Below, piece after piece: positions 37,573-46,854 of a DNA stretch of 64,000 nucleotides (positions within the stretch are counted from its first letter, which is position 1; each line of letters starts with the position of its first letter). The stretch covers positions 5,952,001 to 6,016,000 of the forward strand of contig NZ_CP075583.1 of the NCBI RefSeq assembly GCF_023509035.1. Direction: 5' to 3'. Under the pieces are notes generated by a model, which did no database searches, was not told the DNA's origin, and worked only from the letters and a program-made list of their open reading frames with translations. Position numbers and translations under genes: made by a program. Source of the DNA: Janthinobacterium lividum (GTDB lineage: Bacteria > Pseudomonadota > Gammaproteobacteria > Burkholderiales > Burkholderiaceae_D).

Positions 37573-37610
37573 GGGCAGCATTGTTGCAAGCCTGCCCAGC
37601 AATGCTGCCC
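37573..37610. repeat. Inverted repeat between zur and alaS
   Basis: GGGCAGCATTG (37573-37583) and CAATGCTGCCC (37600-37610) are perfect complements with a 16-base loop. It lies eight bases past the zur stop. It lacks a T-run, so it may be a Rho-dependent end or mRNA-stabilising stem rather than an intrinsic terminator. Confidence 0.6.
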
Positions 37611-37617
37611 TGCCCGC

Positions 37618-38076
37618 TCAGGCCGGGTCGTGCTGGCTGGCGCAGGTATGTGGTGCAGGCGTGACCTTGGCAGCAGCAGCGGATGCCGTGGCGCCTTCGG
37701 CGGCATTGCAGTCGGCGCAGCGGCCGTACAGGGTCAGTTCGTGACGCTCGACAACAAAGCCTTGCGGCGCCATGCGCTTCAAGTCTCCCGGGCAATCATG
37801 CACGTCGAACACGCGCTGGCACGTGGTGCACTGGAAATGGTGGTGGTGGTGATTGGCGGCCGTGTTCGACTCATAGCGCGGGTTCTCACCCGGCAAGGTC
37901 ACCACGTGCACCTTTTCTTCCAGCACCAAGGACTTCAAGTTGCGGTAAACGGTGGCGATGCCCAGCTGCGTCACTTGCAAGCTGGCCTGTTCGAGGATTT
38001 CCTGCGCCGACAAGGGGCGCTGGGCCGACTCGATAGCGGCTTGAATAGCGGTTTTTTGACGTGTTGTGCGTTCCAT
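37618..38076 (-). CDS. zur: Fur-family zinc uptake regulator
   Basis: About 152 residues from ATG 38076. The winged helix is [20 protein letters not shown]...[14 protein letters not shown]. The metal-sensing part has [21 protein letters not shown], then GRCADCN, giving two CxxC pairs for structural zinc. The C-terminal tail carries extra Cys and His. Zur with zinc represses import genes. Its neighbour across a palindromic operator is a His-rich ZnuD-like receptor, which favours Zur over Fur or PerR. Confidence 0.85.
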   Translation of the reverse strand: MERTTRQKTAIQAAIESAQRPLSAQEILEQASLQVTQLGIATVYRNLKSLVLEEKVHVVTLPGENPRYESNTAANHHHHHFQCTTCQRVFDVHDCPGDLKRMAPQGFVVERHELTLYGRCADCNAAEGATASAAAAKVTPAPHTCASQHDPA

Positions 38077-38132
38077 AGCCAACAGAATACACCATCCGCC
38101 TGTATCTACCGCCCGGAAAAACTGTCACACAG

Positions 38133-38154
38133 TAATGATAATGGGTTATCATTA
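38133..38154. promoter_or_regulatory. Palindromic Zur-type operator
   Basis: TAATGATAA (38133-38141) and TTATCATTA (38146-38154) form a perfect 9-4-9 palindrome in the gap between zur and the znuD-like gene. It is AT-rich in a GC-rich genome and resembles Fur-family boxes. By position it should govern both genes, the receptor and zur itself. A Fur site cannot be excluded from sequence alone. Confidence 0.8.
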
Positions 38155-38233
38155 TCATCTTAGGGCAGGCATTTACCTTCCACGCGCTGCCCCAACCCTG
38201 CCAACACCGATAGCCGATAAGGAATTCTTGCCC

Positions 38234-40291
38234 ATGTCCGTCCGTCCTCACCAACCCACTCCCCTCGCGCTGGCCATCATGCTGGCCTTTGCTACCCCCG
38301 CCAGCGCACTGGCGCAGCAGGCGCCCACCTTGCCTGCCGTCACCGTCTCGGCCAGCGCCCTGGCCCTGGGCAGCGACGACATGAGCACACCAGTTACCGT
38401 ACTGGAAGGCGAGGAACTGGTGCGCGCCCGCGAAGCGACCCTCGGCGAAACCCTGGCTGGCCAGCCCGGCATCACCTCCAGCCATTTCGGCGCCGGCGCC
38501 AGCCGCCCCATCATTCGCGGCATGGATGGCCCGCGCGTCAAAGTGTTGTCCGATGGCGCCGAAGTGCAGGATGCGTCGACCATCAGCCCAGACCATGCCG
38601 TGGCGGCCGAACCGATGCTGTCGGAACAGATTGAAGTGCTGCGCGGCCCGTCCGCGCTGGCGTATGGCGGCGGCGCCGTCGGTGGCGTCGTCAATGTGAT
38701 CGACAAGAAAATCCCCACGCGCGTGCCAGCGAAAGGTGTTGAAGGCAGCGCGGAAGTGCGCGCCAACTCGGCGGCGCGCGAAAAGGCGGGCGCCTTTGAA
38801 GTGACTGGCGGCTCCGGCAACATCGCCTTCCATGCGGAAGGCGTCAAGCGCGACGCGAAAGAATACAAGGTCGGCAGCGGCTGGGAAGGCGGCTCCAGGG
38901 TGGCCGGCAGCTACAACAAGACGGACACGGGCAGCGTGGGCGTGTCGTGGGTGGGATCGCGCGGCTTCCTGGGCCTGGCCTTCACCAGCCAGCATGCGGA
39001 ATACGGCTTGCCCGGCCACAACCATGAATTCGAAAGCTGCCACCCGCATGGCGCGCACCTGCATTGCGGCGGCCACGAAGGCCACGACCATGGTAATGAA
39101 GAAGAACATGACCACGACCATGAACACGAAAGCGTGCCGTATGTGAAGCTGAAGAGCGAGCGCTGGGACGTGCGCGGCGAATTGCGCGATCCCGTGCCCG
39201 GCTTCGCCAAGCTGCGCCTGCGCGCCGCGTTCACCGACTACAAGCACGACGAGATCGAAGGCACGGAAATCGCCACCACCTTCAAGAACAAGGGCCACGA
39301 TGCGCGCCTGGAAATGGAACACCATCCCGTCTTTGGCTGGCGCGGCGTGGTCGGCCTGCAAACGTCGAAGCGCGATTTCTCCGCCCTGGGCGAGGAAGCG
39401 TACGTGGCGCCGACGGTAACGAAGAAACACGCGGCCTTCCTGGTGGAAGAATACAAGCTCGACCAATGGCGCTTCGAAGCGGGCTTGCGCCACGAATGGC
39501 AAAACATCACGGTCGACAGCGCCACTTTGCAAGACCGCAGCGCCAAGGGCACCTCGATCTCGCTGGGCGCCGTGTGGAAATTCGCGCCCCAGTATTCGCT
39601 CGGTTCGACCATCTCGCGCACGCACCGCCTGCCCAGCGCCGAGGAACTGTATGCGCACGGCGTGCACATGGCCACGGCCACGTATGAGCTGGGCAATCAA
39701 AACCTGGGCAAGGAAACGTCGAACAATATTGACTTGACCTTGCGCAAATATGCGGGCGCCACGACCTTCTCGGCCAGCGCCTACCGCAACAAGGTGGACA
39801 ACTACATCTTCGGCAGCACGCTGGACAACCACGAAGGCTTCCAGCTGATCCAGTACGCCCAGCGCGACGCCACGTTCACGGGCGTGGAAGGGCAAGTCCG
39901 CCAGCAGCTGAACCCCATGTTCGGCGCCAGCGTGTTCGGCGATTACGTCAGGGCCAAGCTGTCCGACGGTGGCGGCAACTTGCCGCGCATCCCGGCCCAG
40001 CGCGTCGGCGTGAAGTTCGACGCCAACTGGCAGGCGTGGAGCGGCGTGGCCGAGTTCTACCGTGTGGGCAAGCAGGACAAGGTCGCCGCGTTTGAAACGG
40101 CAACGCCGGGCTACAACATGCTGAACCTCAGCGCCAACTACGACACGCGCATCGGCACGACGCCGGCCCAGTTCTACATCAAGGCCAACAACCTGACGAA
40201 TGAACTGGCGTACAGCCACACCTCGTTCATCAAGAACGCGGCGCCTTTGACGGGGCGCAATGTCACGGTAGGCATGCGCGTGACTTTCTAG
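38234..40291 (+). CDS. znuD: ZnuD-like TonB-dependent zinc receptor
   Basis: About 685 residues from ATG 38234 with AAGGA upstream and a signal peptide ending SALAQQ. The plug has LPAVTVSASAL, GETLAGQPGITSSHFGAGAS and RPIIRGMDGPRVKVLSDGAE. A His/Asp/Glu-rich extracellular loop near residues 260-300 (for example HPHGAHLHCGGHEGHDHG and HDHDHEHES) is typical of the neisserial zinc receptor ZnuD. The barrel ends GRNVTVGMRVTF with a C-terminal Phe. It takes up zinc across the outer membrane using TonB energy and is very likely repressed by the adjacent Zur. Confidence 0.88.
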   Translation: MSVRPHQPTPLALAIMLAFATPASALAQQAPTLPAVTVSASALALGSDDMSTPVTVLEGEELVRAREATLGETLAGQPGITSSHFGAGASRPIIRGMDGPRVKVLSDGAEVQDASTISPDHAVAAEPMLSEQIEVLRGPSALAYGGGAVGGVVNVIDKKIPTRVPAKGVEGSAEVRANSAAREKAGAFEVTGGSGNIAFHAEGVKRDAKEYKVGSGWEGGSRVAGSYNKTDTGSVGVSWVGSRGFLGLAFTSQHAEYGLPGHNHEFESCHPHGAHLHCGGHEGHDHGNEEEHDHDHEHESVPYVKLKSERWDVRGELRDPVPGFAKLRLRAAFTDYKHDEIEGTEIATTFKNKGHDARLEMEHHPVFGWRGVVGLQTSKRDFSALGEEAYVAPTVTKKHAAFLVEEYKLDQWRFEAGLRHEWQNITVDSATLQDRSAKGTSISLGAVWKFAPQYSLGSTISRTHRLPSAEELYAHGVHMATATYELGNQNLGKETSNNIDLTLRKYAGATTFSASAYRNKVDNYIFGSTLDNHEGFQLIQYAQRDATFTGVEGQVRQQLNPMFGASVFGDYVRAKLSDGGGNLPRIPAQRVGVKFDANWQAWSGVAEFYRVGKQDKVAAFETATPGYNMLNLSANYDTRIGTTPAQFYIKANNLTNELAYSHTSFIKNAAPLTGRNVTVGMRVTF

Positions 40292-40342
40292 TAGCACCTG
40301 ACATAAGCTACTGTGCGTCGTGATATACGGCCTGCGATGCTC

Positions 40343-40360
40343 GCTGTGCTATAGCACAGC
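40343..40360. repeat. Perfect 18-base palindrome downstream of znuD
   Basis: GCTGTGCTATAGCACAGC is self-complementary and sits in the 149-base gap between two converging genes. The flanks (GGCC at both ends, about 20 bases away) extend the dyad loosely. It may be a transcription-end structure or part of a dispersed repeat. No T-run follows. Confidence 0.5.
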
Positions 40361-40440
40361 TGCGCTTCTTGGCCACATCTCACTTCCGCTCGCTACGCTT
40401 CTGTCAGGCGCTGTCAAGCTGAGATTGAGCCGAGAGCTAG

Positions 40441-41182
40441 TCAGCTTGCCTTGATCAGATCGATCCGGTCCGTGCAAAAGCCGTCCACACCCCAGGCCAG
40501 CAGCTCGCTGGCCCGTTTCGGGGTGTTGACGGTGTAGCAGAACAGCCCGTATCCCGCGTCCTTTACCTCTCGCGCCAGCACTGGCGTCAGCTGCTGATGG
40601 TCGCAATGGATCGCCACCACGCCCAATTCCTTCGCTGTCCGCGCCCAGTCATCCGGTATCTGTTCGACCAGCCAGCCGCGCGCCAGTTCCGGCGCCGCAT
40701 GGTGCGCCGCACCCAGCGCTGCGATACTGAAGGAAGACAAGAGCGGCAACAATTCGCCAGCCGCGATTTCTTGCGCAAAGTAATCGCGCGTGGCGCGCGC
40801 CACCACCGTCCCTGTCTGCACGTCGAAGCCGGGCGCCGGCTTGATTTCGATATTCATCCAGATGCGCTGCGCCTTGCAATACGCCACCACGGCCTCGAAC
40901 GTGGGCACGCCTTCGCCGGCAAATTCAGGGCCGAACCAGACGCCCGCTTCCATGGCCCCCCAGCTGCGCGGCCGTGTAATCATTGATATGGCCGCTGCCG
41001 GCCACGGTACGGCCCAGCTCGGGGTCATGCACGACGACGGGCACGCCGTCGGACGCCAGCATGACGTCGAATTCCACGGCGCGATAGCCATAGGCCAGGC
41101 CGCAGCGCAGGGCAGCCAAGGTGTTTTCAGGCGCCAGGGTGCCGCCGCCGCGGTGCGCGAGGGTACGTGGATAGGGCCACAT
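40441..41182 (-). CDS. ugpQ: Glycerophosphodiester phosphodiesterase (UgpQ-like), frameshifted
   Basis: The N-terminus MWPYPRTLAHRGGGTLAPEN carries the catalytic HRG, with ENTLAALRCGLAYGYRAVEFDVMLASDGVPVVVHDPEL holding the metal and second His motifs. At 40956-40961 (C6, G6 on the coding strand) the frame breaks. With G5 it reads AAQLGAMEAGVWFGPEF and continues through IWMNIEIKP to TDRIDLIKAS. The repaired protein is about 246 residues, usual for GDPD. It releases glycerol-3-phosphate from glycerophosphodiesters in the cytoplasm. Confidence 0.85.
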
Positions 41183-41381
41183 GGGGGGTTCCTTTATTGC
41201 AAATTTACCGGTTCAAGGCTGTCTTGCCACACTATCGCGCGCCACTCCTGAAAAGTAAAGCGACCCCGTTTGGCGACGCGCCGCTGCGAATGGCGATGCG
41301 CCAGCCCCGTTTCGTCGCAGCCCTGTTGCACGCTTGCCTGCGCTGGCACACAATGCCCCATCGCTACCAGCAGACACCGCC

Positions 41382-42497
41382 ATGAAATCAGACACCCCCT
41401 CCGCCGAAGCGCCCGCCAAGCGCCGCTTCCCCTACTACCGCATGCTGCTCGATGCGCGCTATGCGGTGGTGCTGAACGTGATCTGCGCGCTGGTCATCAC
41501 GTTCATCCTCAACCCGGGCAGCCATTTTGGACAAAACCTGGTAGCCTCGATGTGCATCGGCACGATCGCCTTCCTGCTGATCGACGGCATGCGCCTGACT
41601 TTATGGGGCGAAGGCCAACGGCCCAGATTCCTGCCCTTCATGCTCATCATCCTGCTTTCCGTGCCCGCGGCGCAAATGCTGGGCCTGATCCTGTTCGGCT
41701 GGCTGACGGGCGTGGACGTGGGCGGCGTCGAGAACATGCTGCCCACGCAAATGATGGGCACGCTCGTATTTACCCTGCTGGCCACGGGCGGCGCCGTGCT
41801 GTTTTTCTCCAGCCGCGAAAAGATTGCTCGCCTGCAAATGACGGCTGCCGAGGAAAAGGCCCGCGCCGAATCCGTCGCGCGCCAGGCTATGCAGGCCCAG
41901 CTGCAGCTGCTGCAGGCGCAAATAGAACCGCACATGCTGTTCAACACGCTGGCCAATCTGCAGGGCCTGATCAGCTTTGACCCGGACCGCGCCCAATTGC
42001 TGCTCGACCAGTTGATCCAGTACTTGCGCGCCACCCTCTCTTCCTCGCGCGCCGAGTCCACCACCCTGGAGCAGGAATTTTCCCTGATGCAAGCCTACCT
42101 GGGCCTGATGTCCATCCGCATGGGCGCGCGCCTGAGCTTTACGCTGGACTTGCCCGAAGCCTTGCGCCCGGTCAAGGTGCCGCCCATGCTGCTGCAGCCG
42201 CTGGTGGAAAACGCCATCCAGCACGGCCTGGAACCGAAGATCGAAGGCGGACACATCCACGTGCAGGCATCCACGGACGCTGGCGTCCTCATCCTCACCG
42301 TCAGCGACGATGGCCTGGGCCTCGACCATCCAGGCCAGACCAAGGGCACGCACCTGGGCGTAGCAAATATCCGAGAACGCCTGCGCGGCATGCATGGCGA
42401 TGCCGCCAGCCTGTCGCTGGCCGCCAACCATCCGGCCGGCGCGACCGCCCGCCTGACACTCCCTCTTCCACCCACCATCACGAGTCCCCTCGCATGA
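41382..42497 (+). CDS. LytS/AlgZ-type sensor histidine kinase
   Basis: About 371 residues from ATG 41382. Four hydrophobic spans lie in the first 150 residues (for example AVVLNVICALVITFIL and MLIILLSVPAAQMLGLILFGW). A coiled linker rich in Ala and Gln follows. The His_kinase domain has the phospho-acceptor in QIEPHMLFNTLANLQGLI, then VPPMLLQPLVENAIQHGLEP and VSDDGLGL of the ATP-binding part. It overlaps the response regulator gene by four bases. The signal is unknown. Confidence 0.9.
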   Translation: MKSDTPSAEAPAKRRFPYYRMLLDARYAVVLNVICALVITFILNPGSHFGQNLVASMCIGTIAFLLIDGMRLTLWGEGQRPRFLPFMLIILLSVPAAQMLGLILFGWLTGVDVGGVENMLPTQMMGTLVFTLLATGGAVLFFSSREKIARLQMTAAEEKARAESVARQAMQAQLQLLQAQIEPHMLFNTLANLQGLISFDPDRAQLLLDQLIQYLRATLSSSRAESTTLEQEFSLMQAYLGLMSIRMGARLSFTLDLPEALRPVKVPPMLLQPLVENAIQHGLEPKIEGGHIHVQASTDAGVLILTVSDDGLGLDHPGQTKGTHLGVANIRERLRGMHGDAASLSLAANHPAGATARLTLPLPPTITSPLA

Positions 42498-43363
42498 GCA
42501 AACACACCCCGCGCGCACCACGCGCCCTGATCGCCGAAGACGAACCCATCCTCGCCGCCGCCCTCGCGCACGCCTTGCAGCGGCTGTGGCCGGAACTCGA
42601 CATTGTCGCCACTTGCCCCAACGGCGTGGACGCCCTGCGGCAAGGCCTGGCGCTGCAGCCCGACATCCTATTTCTCGACATCAAAATGCCAGGCAAGACG
42701 GGGCTGGAAGCGGCCGAGGAACTGGCAGAGCAGTGGCCCGACGGCATTCCGTTTCCCCACATCGTGTTCGTCACCGCCTATGATGAATACGCACTGGCCG
42801 CCTTCGAGCACGCGGCCGCCGATTACGTCTTAAAACCCGTCAACGATGCGCGCCTGGGCAAGACCGTAGAACGCCTGCAGCAGCGCTTGCGCGACAGCGC
42901 CGGCGGCAGCGGCGCCGCTACGGCAACCCCAGCGCCAGCCGCGACAGTGCCGTCTACGGCGCCGGCAGCAGAGTCCGTCAGCGACGACAACATGGCCCGC
43001 TTGCTGAGCCAGCTGCAAGCCATGCTGCCGCCCGCCCCGCGCCTGCAAATGATACGGGCAGCCGTCGGCAACAGCGTGCGCATGATCGCCCTGGCCGACG
43101 TCGTGTATTTCGAAGCGCTGGACAAATACATCAACGTCGTGTGCCAGGACAGCGAAGCGCTGATACGCACGAGCTTGAAGGAGTTGCTGCCCCAACTGGA
43201 CCCGCAACAATTCTGGCAAATCCACCGGGGCACCATCGTCAACGCCAGCGCCATCGCCACGGCCGTGCGCGACGACGCGGGCAAGCTGTCGCTGACCCTG
43301 CGCCAGCATCCGGCGCAGCTGCGCGTCAGCCCTTTATATGCCCATCTGTTCCGCCAGATGTAA
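42494..43363 (+). CDS. LytTR response regulator (AlgR-like)
   Basis: A 289-residue protein. The receiver domain has ALIAEDEPIL, the phospho-acceptor Asp in DILFLDIKMPGKTGLE, and the conserved Lys in ADYVLKPV. An Ala/Pro-rich linker (residues about 140-165) leads to a LytTR DNA-binding domain: GNSVRMIALADVVYFEALDKYINV, then QFWQIHRGTIVN. It forms an operon with the LytS-type kinase just upstream. Likely targets are exopolysaccharide, natural competence or cell-wall genes by family, but none is indicated here. Confidence 0.92.
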   Translation: MSKHTPRAPRALIAEDEPILAAALAHALQRLWPELDIVATCPNGVDALRQGLALQPDILFLDIKMPGKTGLEAAEELAEQWPDGIPFPHIVFVTAYDEYALAAFEHAAADYVLKPVNDARLGKTVERLQQRLRDSAGGSGAATATPAPAATVPSTAPAAESVSDDNMARLLSQLQAMLPPAPRLQMIRAAVGNSVRMIALADVVYFEALDKYINVVCQDSEALIRTSLKELLPQLDPQQFWQIHRGTIVNASAIATAVRDDAGKLSLTLRQHPAQLRVSPLYAHLFRQM

Positions 43364-43382
43364 AACGTTCAAGAGGTGAGGC

Positions 43383-43709
43383 CTAGTGCAGATGGTGCTT
43401 CAGGTCCGACAGCTCATCGTGGACCTTGAGCACCGCGCTCTTCATTTCCGGCGTCACGCTGGACGCCGTGCCGCACGCCCGCTTGGCACGGTCGCCCAAG
43501 GACTCCATCTGGTCGACGGCTTGCCGGATGCGCGCATCGTCTTGCGTGTCGATGGCTTGCCGCACGGCGCTCTTTTGCTGGTCCAGCTGGTTGATGCAAT
43601 CCTTCAAGTCCATGGGCATGCCCAGCTGCTTGCCGCACAGCTGGGCCGCCTGGCCGATCGCGTGTTCAATGGCGCCAAAGCGCCGTGCCACTTCCTTTAC
43701 TTGCATCAT
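43383..43709 (-). CDS. Small helical protein of unknown function
   Basis: 108 residues from ATG 43709, chosen because CAGGAG lies six bases upstream. It is predicted largely helical, with KEVARRFGAIEHAIGQAAQL, two Cys (QLCGK and KDCIN), a third at RACGTAS, and a His-ending tail KHHLH. There is no signal or membrane segment. I do not recognise the family. It is convergent with the LytTR gene, 19 bases away. Confidence 0.6.
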   Translation of the reverse strand: MMQVKEVARRFGAIEHAIGQAAQLCGKQLGMPMDLKDCINQLDQQKSAVRQAIDTQDDARIRQAVDQMESLGDRAKRACGTASSVTPEMKSAVLKVHDELSDLKHHLH

Positions 43710-43876
43710 GATGATCTCCTGTTCGCGTGGTATCCGGGTTGGATCGCCAAGCTGGCACTGGGTTCCCCGCTCACGGCCAGGGCATCGAAATTTCCGCGTC
43801 GCACTTTTTTGTAAGCACGTGTGAAATTTTAGATAATTATCAAATCCCTCAGATACATTGGCGTACCTGAACCACC

Positions 43877-44524
43877 ATGCCATCCATGACCTCGTTGCCC
43901 ATCCTGCCCCGGCGCGCTCCCGGCCTGCTGCTGATCGTCCTGCTGCATGCGGGGCTGGCATATGTCATCGTGCAGTCACGCCCCCGCCTTGCCAGCGACG
44001 AAAACCTGCCGCGGGGTCCGGCCATCACCTGGCTGCGCTACACCACCCCGGCGCCGCCCAAGCCAGTACCCGTACCGTTGCCCAGCACAGCCGCCGCAAG
44101 AGTGCCGCGCCTGTCTGTGCCGGCACCCATCAGCCGGCCCTTGCCCCCTTCCACCGTCGAAGAGGCGCCAGTGCCAGCAACGCCAGAAGCGCTCACGGTC
44201 GTCGCGCCACCCAGCGCCGCCGATATCCTGGCGCAAGCCAAGCGCGACGTGGGCAAGATCGACAGGGACTTGCGCAAGGAATTCCCGCAGCGGGGAGAGC
44301 AAAAACTGGATGACACCGCGTTCAAGCGCATGCAGCAAGGCTTTGCCGAAGCCTACGCCGCCGTGCCGCCAAAATGGTATGAAGCGTCAAAAATCGAGGA
44401 AGTGGGCGCGAATGCGGCCAAAGGCAGCCGCACCTACAAGATCACCAGCGCGCTGGGCACCTTGTGCGTGACCACGCGCGCAGGCAAGAATGGGGAAACG
44501 ATGATCGGCAACTGCCCCAAATAG
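43877..44524 (+). CDS. Membrane-anchored periplasmic protein with TonB-like N-terminus
   Basis: A 215-residue protein. An N-terminal membrane anchor (GLLLIVLLHAGLAYVIV) is followed by a Pro-rich stretch (PAPPKPVPVPLPS, PISRPLPPS), much like TonB's periplasmic spacer. The C-terminal part (from ADILAQAKRDVGKIDRDLRK) has helices and ends with a small domain holding two Cys (LGTLCVTTRAG and IGNCPK). It lacks the TonB C-terminal YP motif. ATG 43889 (MTSLPIL) is an alternative start. No family is recognised. Confidence 0.6.
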   Translation: MPSMTSLPILPRRAPGLLLIVLLHAGLAYVIVQSRPRLASDENLPRGPAITWLRYTTPAPPKPVPVPLPSTAAARVPRLSVPAPISRPLPPSTVEEAPVPATPEALTVVAPPSAADILAQAKRDVGKIDRDLRKEFPQRGEQKLDDTAFKRMQQGFAEAYAAVPPKWYEASKIEEVGANAAKGSRTYKITSALGTLCVTTRAGKNGETMIGNCPK

Positions 44525-44529
44525 CCGCT

Positions 44530-45837
44530 TCAGCCCACGGCTTCGCGCGCCCCCAGCGGCTGCAAATGGCGCAGGCGCAAGGCGATCAGCACGCCTCTCC
44601 CCAGGCACAGGCCCAGCATGATGACCACGCCCGTCCAGCCGTCGAAGCCCCACATCATGCCCGAGGCGGAACCGATCAGGCTCGAGCCCAGGTAGTAGAA
44701 CAGCAGATAAAAGGCCGAGGCCAGCGCCTGCGGCGCGCGTGCGCGGCGGCTGACCCAGCTGCTGGCAATCGAATGCGAGGCGAAGAAGCCGAAGGTGGCC
44801 AGCGCCATGCCGATGACGATCAGCGGCAGGGAATCGAACAGGGTCAATAAAATGCCGGACAGCATCACCGACAGCATGATCCACAGCACGCCCCGGCGCC
44901 CCAGCCGGTCCACCAGGCGGCCCGCCCAGACGGAACTGAAGATGCCGATCAGGTACAAAAAGGCCAGCAAGCCGACCGTGCTCTGGCGCAAGCCAAATGG
45001 CGCGGCCAGCAGGCGGTAGCCGATGTAGTTATACAGGCTGACGAAACAGCCCATCAGCACGAACGCCAGGCAAAACAGCCACGGCAAGCCCTGGTCGGAA
45101 AAATGCTGCTTGATGGCATGCGGCAGCGCATTCCAGCCCTTGGTGCTGGGCACGAAGTTTTTCGATGCGGGCAGGCTGCGCCAGAATTCCGCCGCCGCCA
45201 GCACGCCAGCCACGCCCAGCACGCCCAGGGCCCAGCGCCACGACAGGAAATCACTGAGCATGGATGCCACCAGCCGTCCCGACATGCCGCCAAACGCGCT
45301 GCCGGCAATATACAGACCCATCGACAGGCCCAAGGATGGCCCCTCGATTTCCTCGCCCAGATAGGCCATGGCCACGGCCGGCATGCCGCCCAAGGCCACG
45401 CCCAGCGCCGCGCGAATGGCCAGCAATTGCGCGTAATCCTGCGCGAAGGCGGACAAAATGGTCAACATCGCGGCGGAAAACATCGACACTACCATCAGCG
45501 GCTTGCGCCCGACCCTGTCCGAGACGGCGCTGAGCAGCACCAGCGAGACGGCCAGCAAGCCGCTGGACACGGACAAGGACCAGCTGCTTTGCGCCGGCGT
45601 CAAATGAAACTGGTGCGACAACAGGGGAAACAGGGGCTGGATGCAATACAGCAGGCTGAAGGTGGAAAAGCCGCCGAAGAACAGGGCCCGGTTGCTGCGC
45701 TTGAATTCGATGGAACCTTTGGCGATGGCCGAGCGGGGAGCAGGAGCAACAGGTGAAAGCGCCGGGGTGGTGGCGGAGGCATACGCGAGCAATGAATCAG
45801 ACATGGCCATGTTTCGAAAGAGGAAGCGAGTCTTCAT
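44530..45837 (-). CDS. MFS transporter (YnfM/arabinose-efflux-like)
   Basis: A 435-residue inner-membrane protein with 12 predicted spans. After a 45-residue cytoplasmic N-terminus, ALFFGGFSTFSLLYCIQPLFPLLS begins span 1; the loop 2-3 motif SDRVGRKPLMVVS is the MFS signature. This opening is typical of YnfM-type putative exporters. Starts at 45810 and 45804 are possible. It is divergent from a LysR gene across a short AT-rich promoter with repeated CCAACTCATA, suggesting that LysR controls it. Confidence 0.85.
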   Translation of the reverse strand: MKTRFLFRNMAMSDSLLAYASATTPALSPVAPAPRSAIAKGSIEFKRSNRALFFGGFSTFSLLYCIQPLFPLLSHQFHLTPAQSSWSLSVSSGLLAVSLVLLSAVSDRVGRKPLMVVSMFSAAMLTILSAFAQDYAQLLAIRAALGVALGGMPAVAMAYLGEEIEGPSLGLSMGLYIAGSAFGGMSGRLVASMLSDFLSWRWALGVLGVAGVLAAAEFWRSLPASKNFVPSTKGWNALPHAIKQHFSDQGLPWLFCLAFVLMGCFVSLYNYIGYRLLAAPFGLRQSTVGLLAFLYLIGIFSSVWAGRLVDRLGRRGVLWIMLSVMLSGILLTLFDSLPLIVIGMALATFGFFASHSIASSWVSRRARAPQALASAFYLLFYYLGSSLIGSASGMMWGFDGWTGVVIMLGLCLGRGVLIALRLRHLQPLGAREAVG

Positions 45838-45847
45838 CTTAGGATTG

Positions 45848-45889
45848 CCAACTCATATCGTCCAATATATATTCAAGGCCCAACTCATA
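45848..45889. promoter_or_regulatory. Direct repeat in the MFS/LysR divergent promoter
   Basis: CCAACTCATA occurs at 45848-45857 and again at 45880-45889, 32 bases apart (three helical turns), within the only gap between the MFS and LysR starts. The segment between is AT-rich. LysR-family proteins often bind two such sites. Assignment is inference. Confidence 0.45.
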
Positions 45890-45913
45890 CTTTAAAACGA
45901 TTACTGGATCAAC

Positions 45914-46854
45914 ATGGAACTGCGCCACCTGCGTTACTTTGTCGCCGTCGCCGAAGAGCTGCACTTCACGCGCGCGGCCGAGCGCCTGCACATCGGCCAG
46001 CCGCCGCTGAGCCAGCAAATCCAGGCGCTGGAAAGGGAATTGGGTGCGCAGTTGTTCGAGCGCAACAAACGCTCCGTGCGCCTGACGGAAGCAGGCCGCT
46101 TGTTTCTCGACGATGCGCGGCGCATCCTGGCGCTGTCGGAACAGGCGGCCGTCACGGCGCGCCGGGCGCAGCGGGGGAAGCGGGCGAATTGCGTATCGGT
46201 TTTACCTTTTCCACGCCGTTTACGCCGTATTTCGCCACCGTCATCAACCGCTACCGCCAGCAATTCCCGCATGTCACCCTGACCTTGCATGAAATGGCGA
46301 CCCTGCATCAACTGGAAGCGATCTCGGGCAGGACGATGGACCTGGGCTTCGTGCGCCCGCCGGAAACGACGTATCCGGACGATATCCGTCTGACGGAACT
46401 GCGCAAGGACCCGCTGTTCCTCGTGCTGCCTGTCGCCCACGCGCTGGCGGCCAAGGACGCCATTGCCATTGCCGACATGGCGGGCGAAGGGTTTGTGATG
46501 TATCCCAGGGATGCGGGCACGGGGATTTATCCGCAGATCTTCCGCCTGTGCAAGGCGGCCGGCTTCGTGCCCCAAGTGGCGCAGGAAGCGGGCGAAGCGT
46601 CGACCATCATCGGCCTGGTGGCGGCCGGCTGCGGCATTTCCGTGCTGCCCTCCTCGTTCGACCGCATCCGCATGGATGGCGTGTGCTACCGCCCGATCGC
46701 CGACCCGCAGGCGACGACCAGTCTGTTACTGGCGCAAAGGGAAGAAGAGACGTCGCCGCTGGTGGCGGCTTTTGTCAAACTGGCCGAGGAAGCGGCACTG
46801 GAAGGGGAGCGTAGGCCGGCAGACGCCGGCCTACGTGAACTGCGTTACGAGTAA
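45914..46854 (+). CDS. LysR-family transcriptional regulator, frameshifted
   Basis: The start [61 protein letters not shown] is a typical LysR helix-turn-helix. At 46173-46177 (G5) the frame is lost; G6 gives [19 protein letters not shown], the usual entry to the substrate-binding domain, which then runs in frame to 46854. The repaired length is about 313 residues. It is divergent from the MFS gene and overlaps the 3' end of a minus-strand gene by ten bases. It probably activates the MFS gene. Confidence 0.85.

Noticed and set aside
37886..40297. 803-residue minus-strand frame over znuD
   Set aside because: Antisense of the ZnuD-like receptor; its N-terminal part is only the complement of barrel codons.
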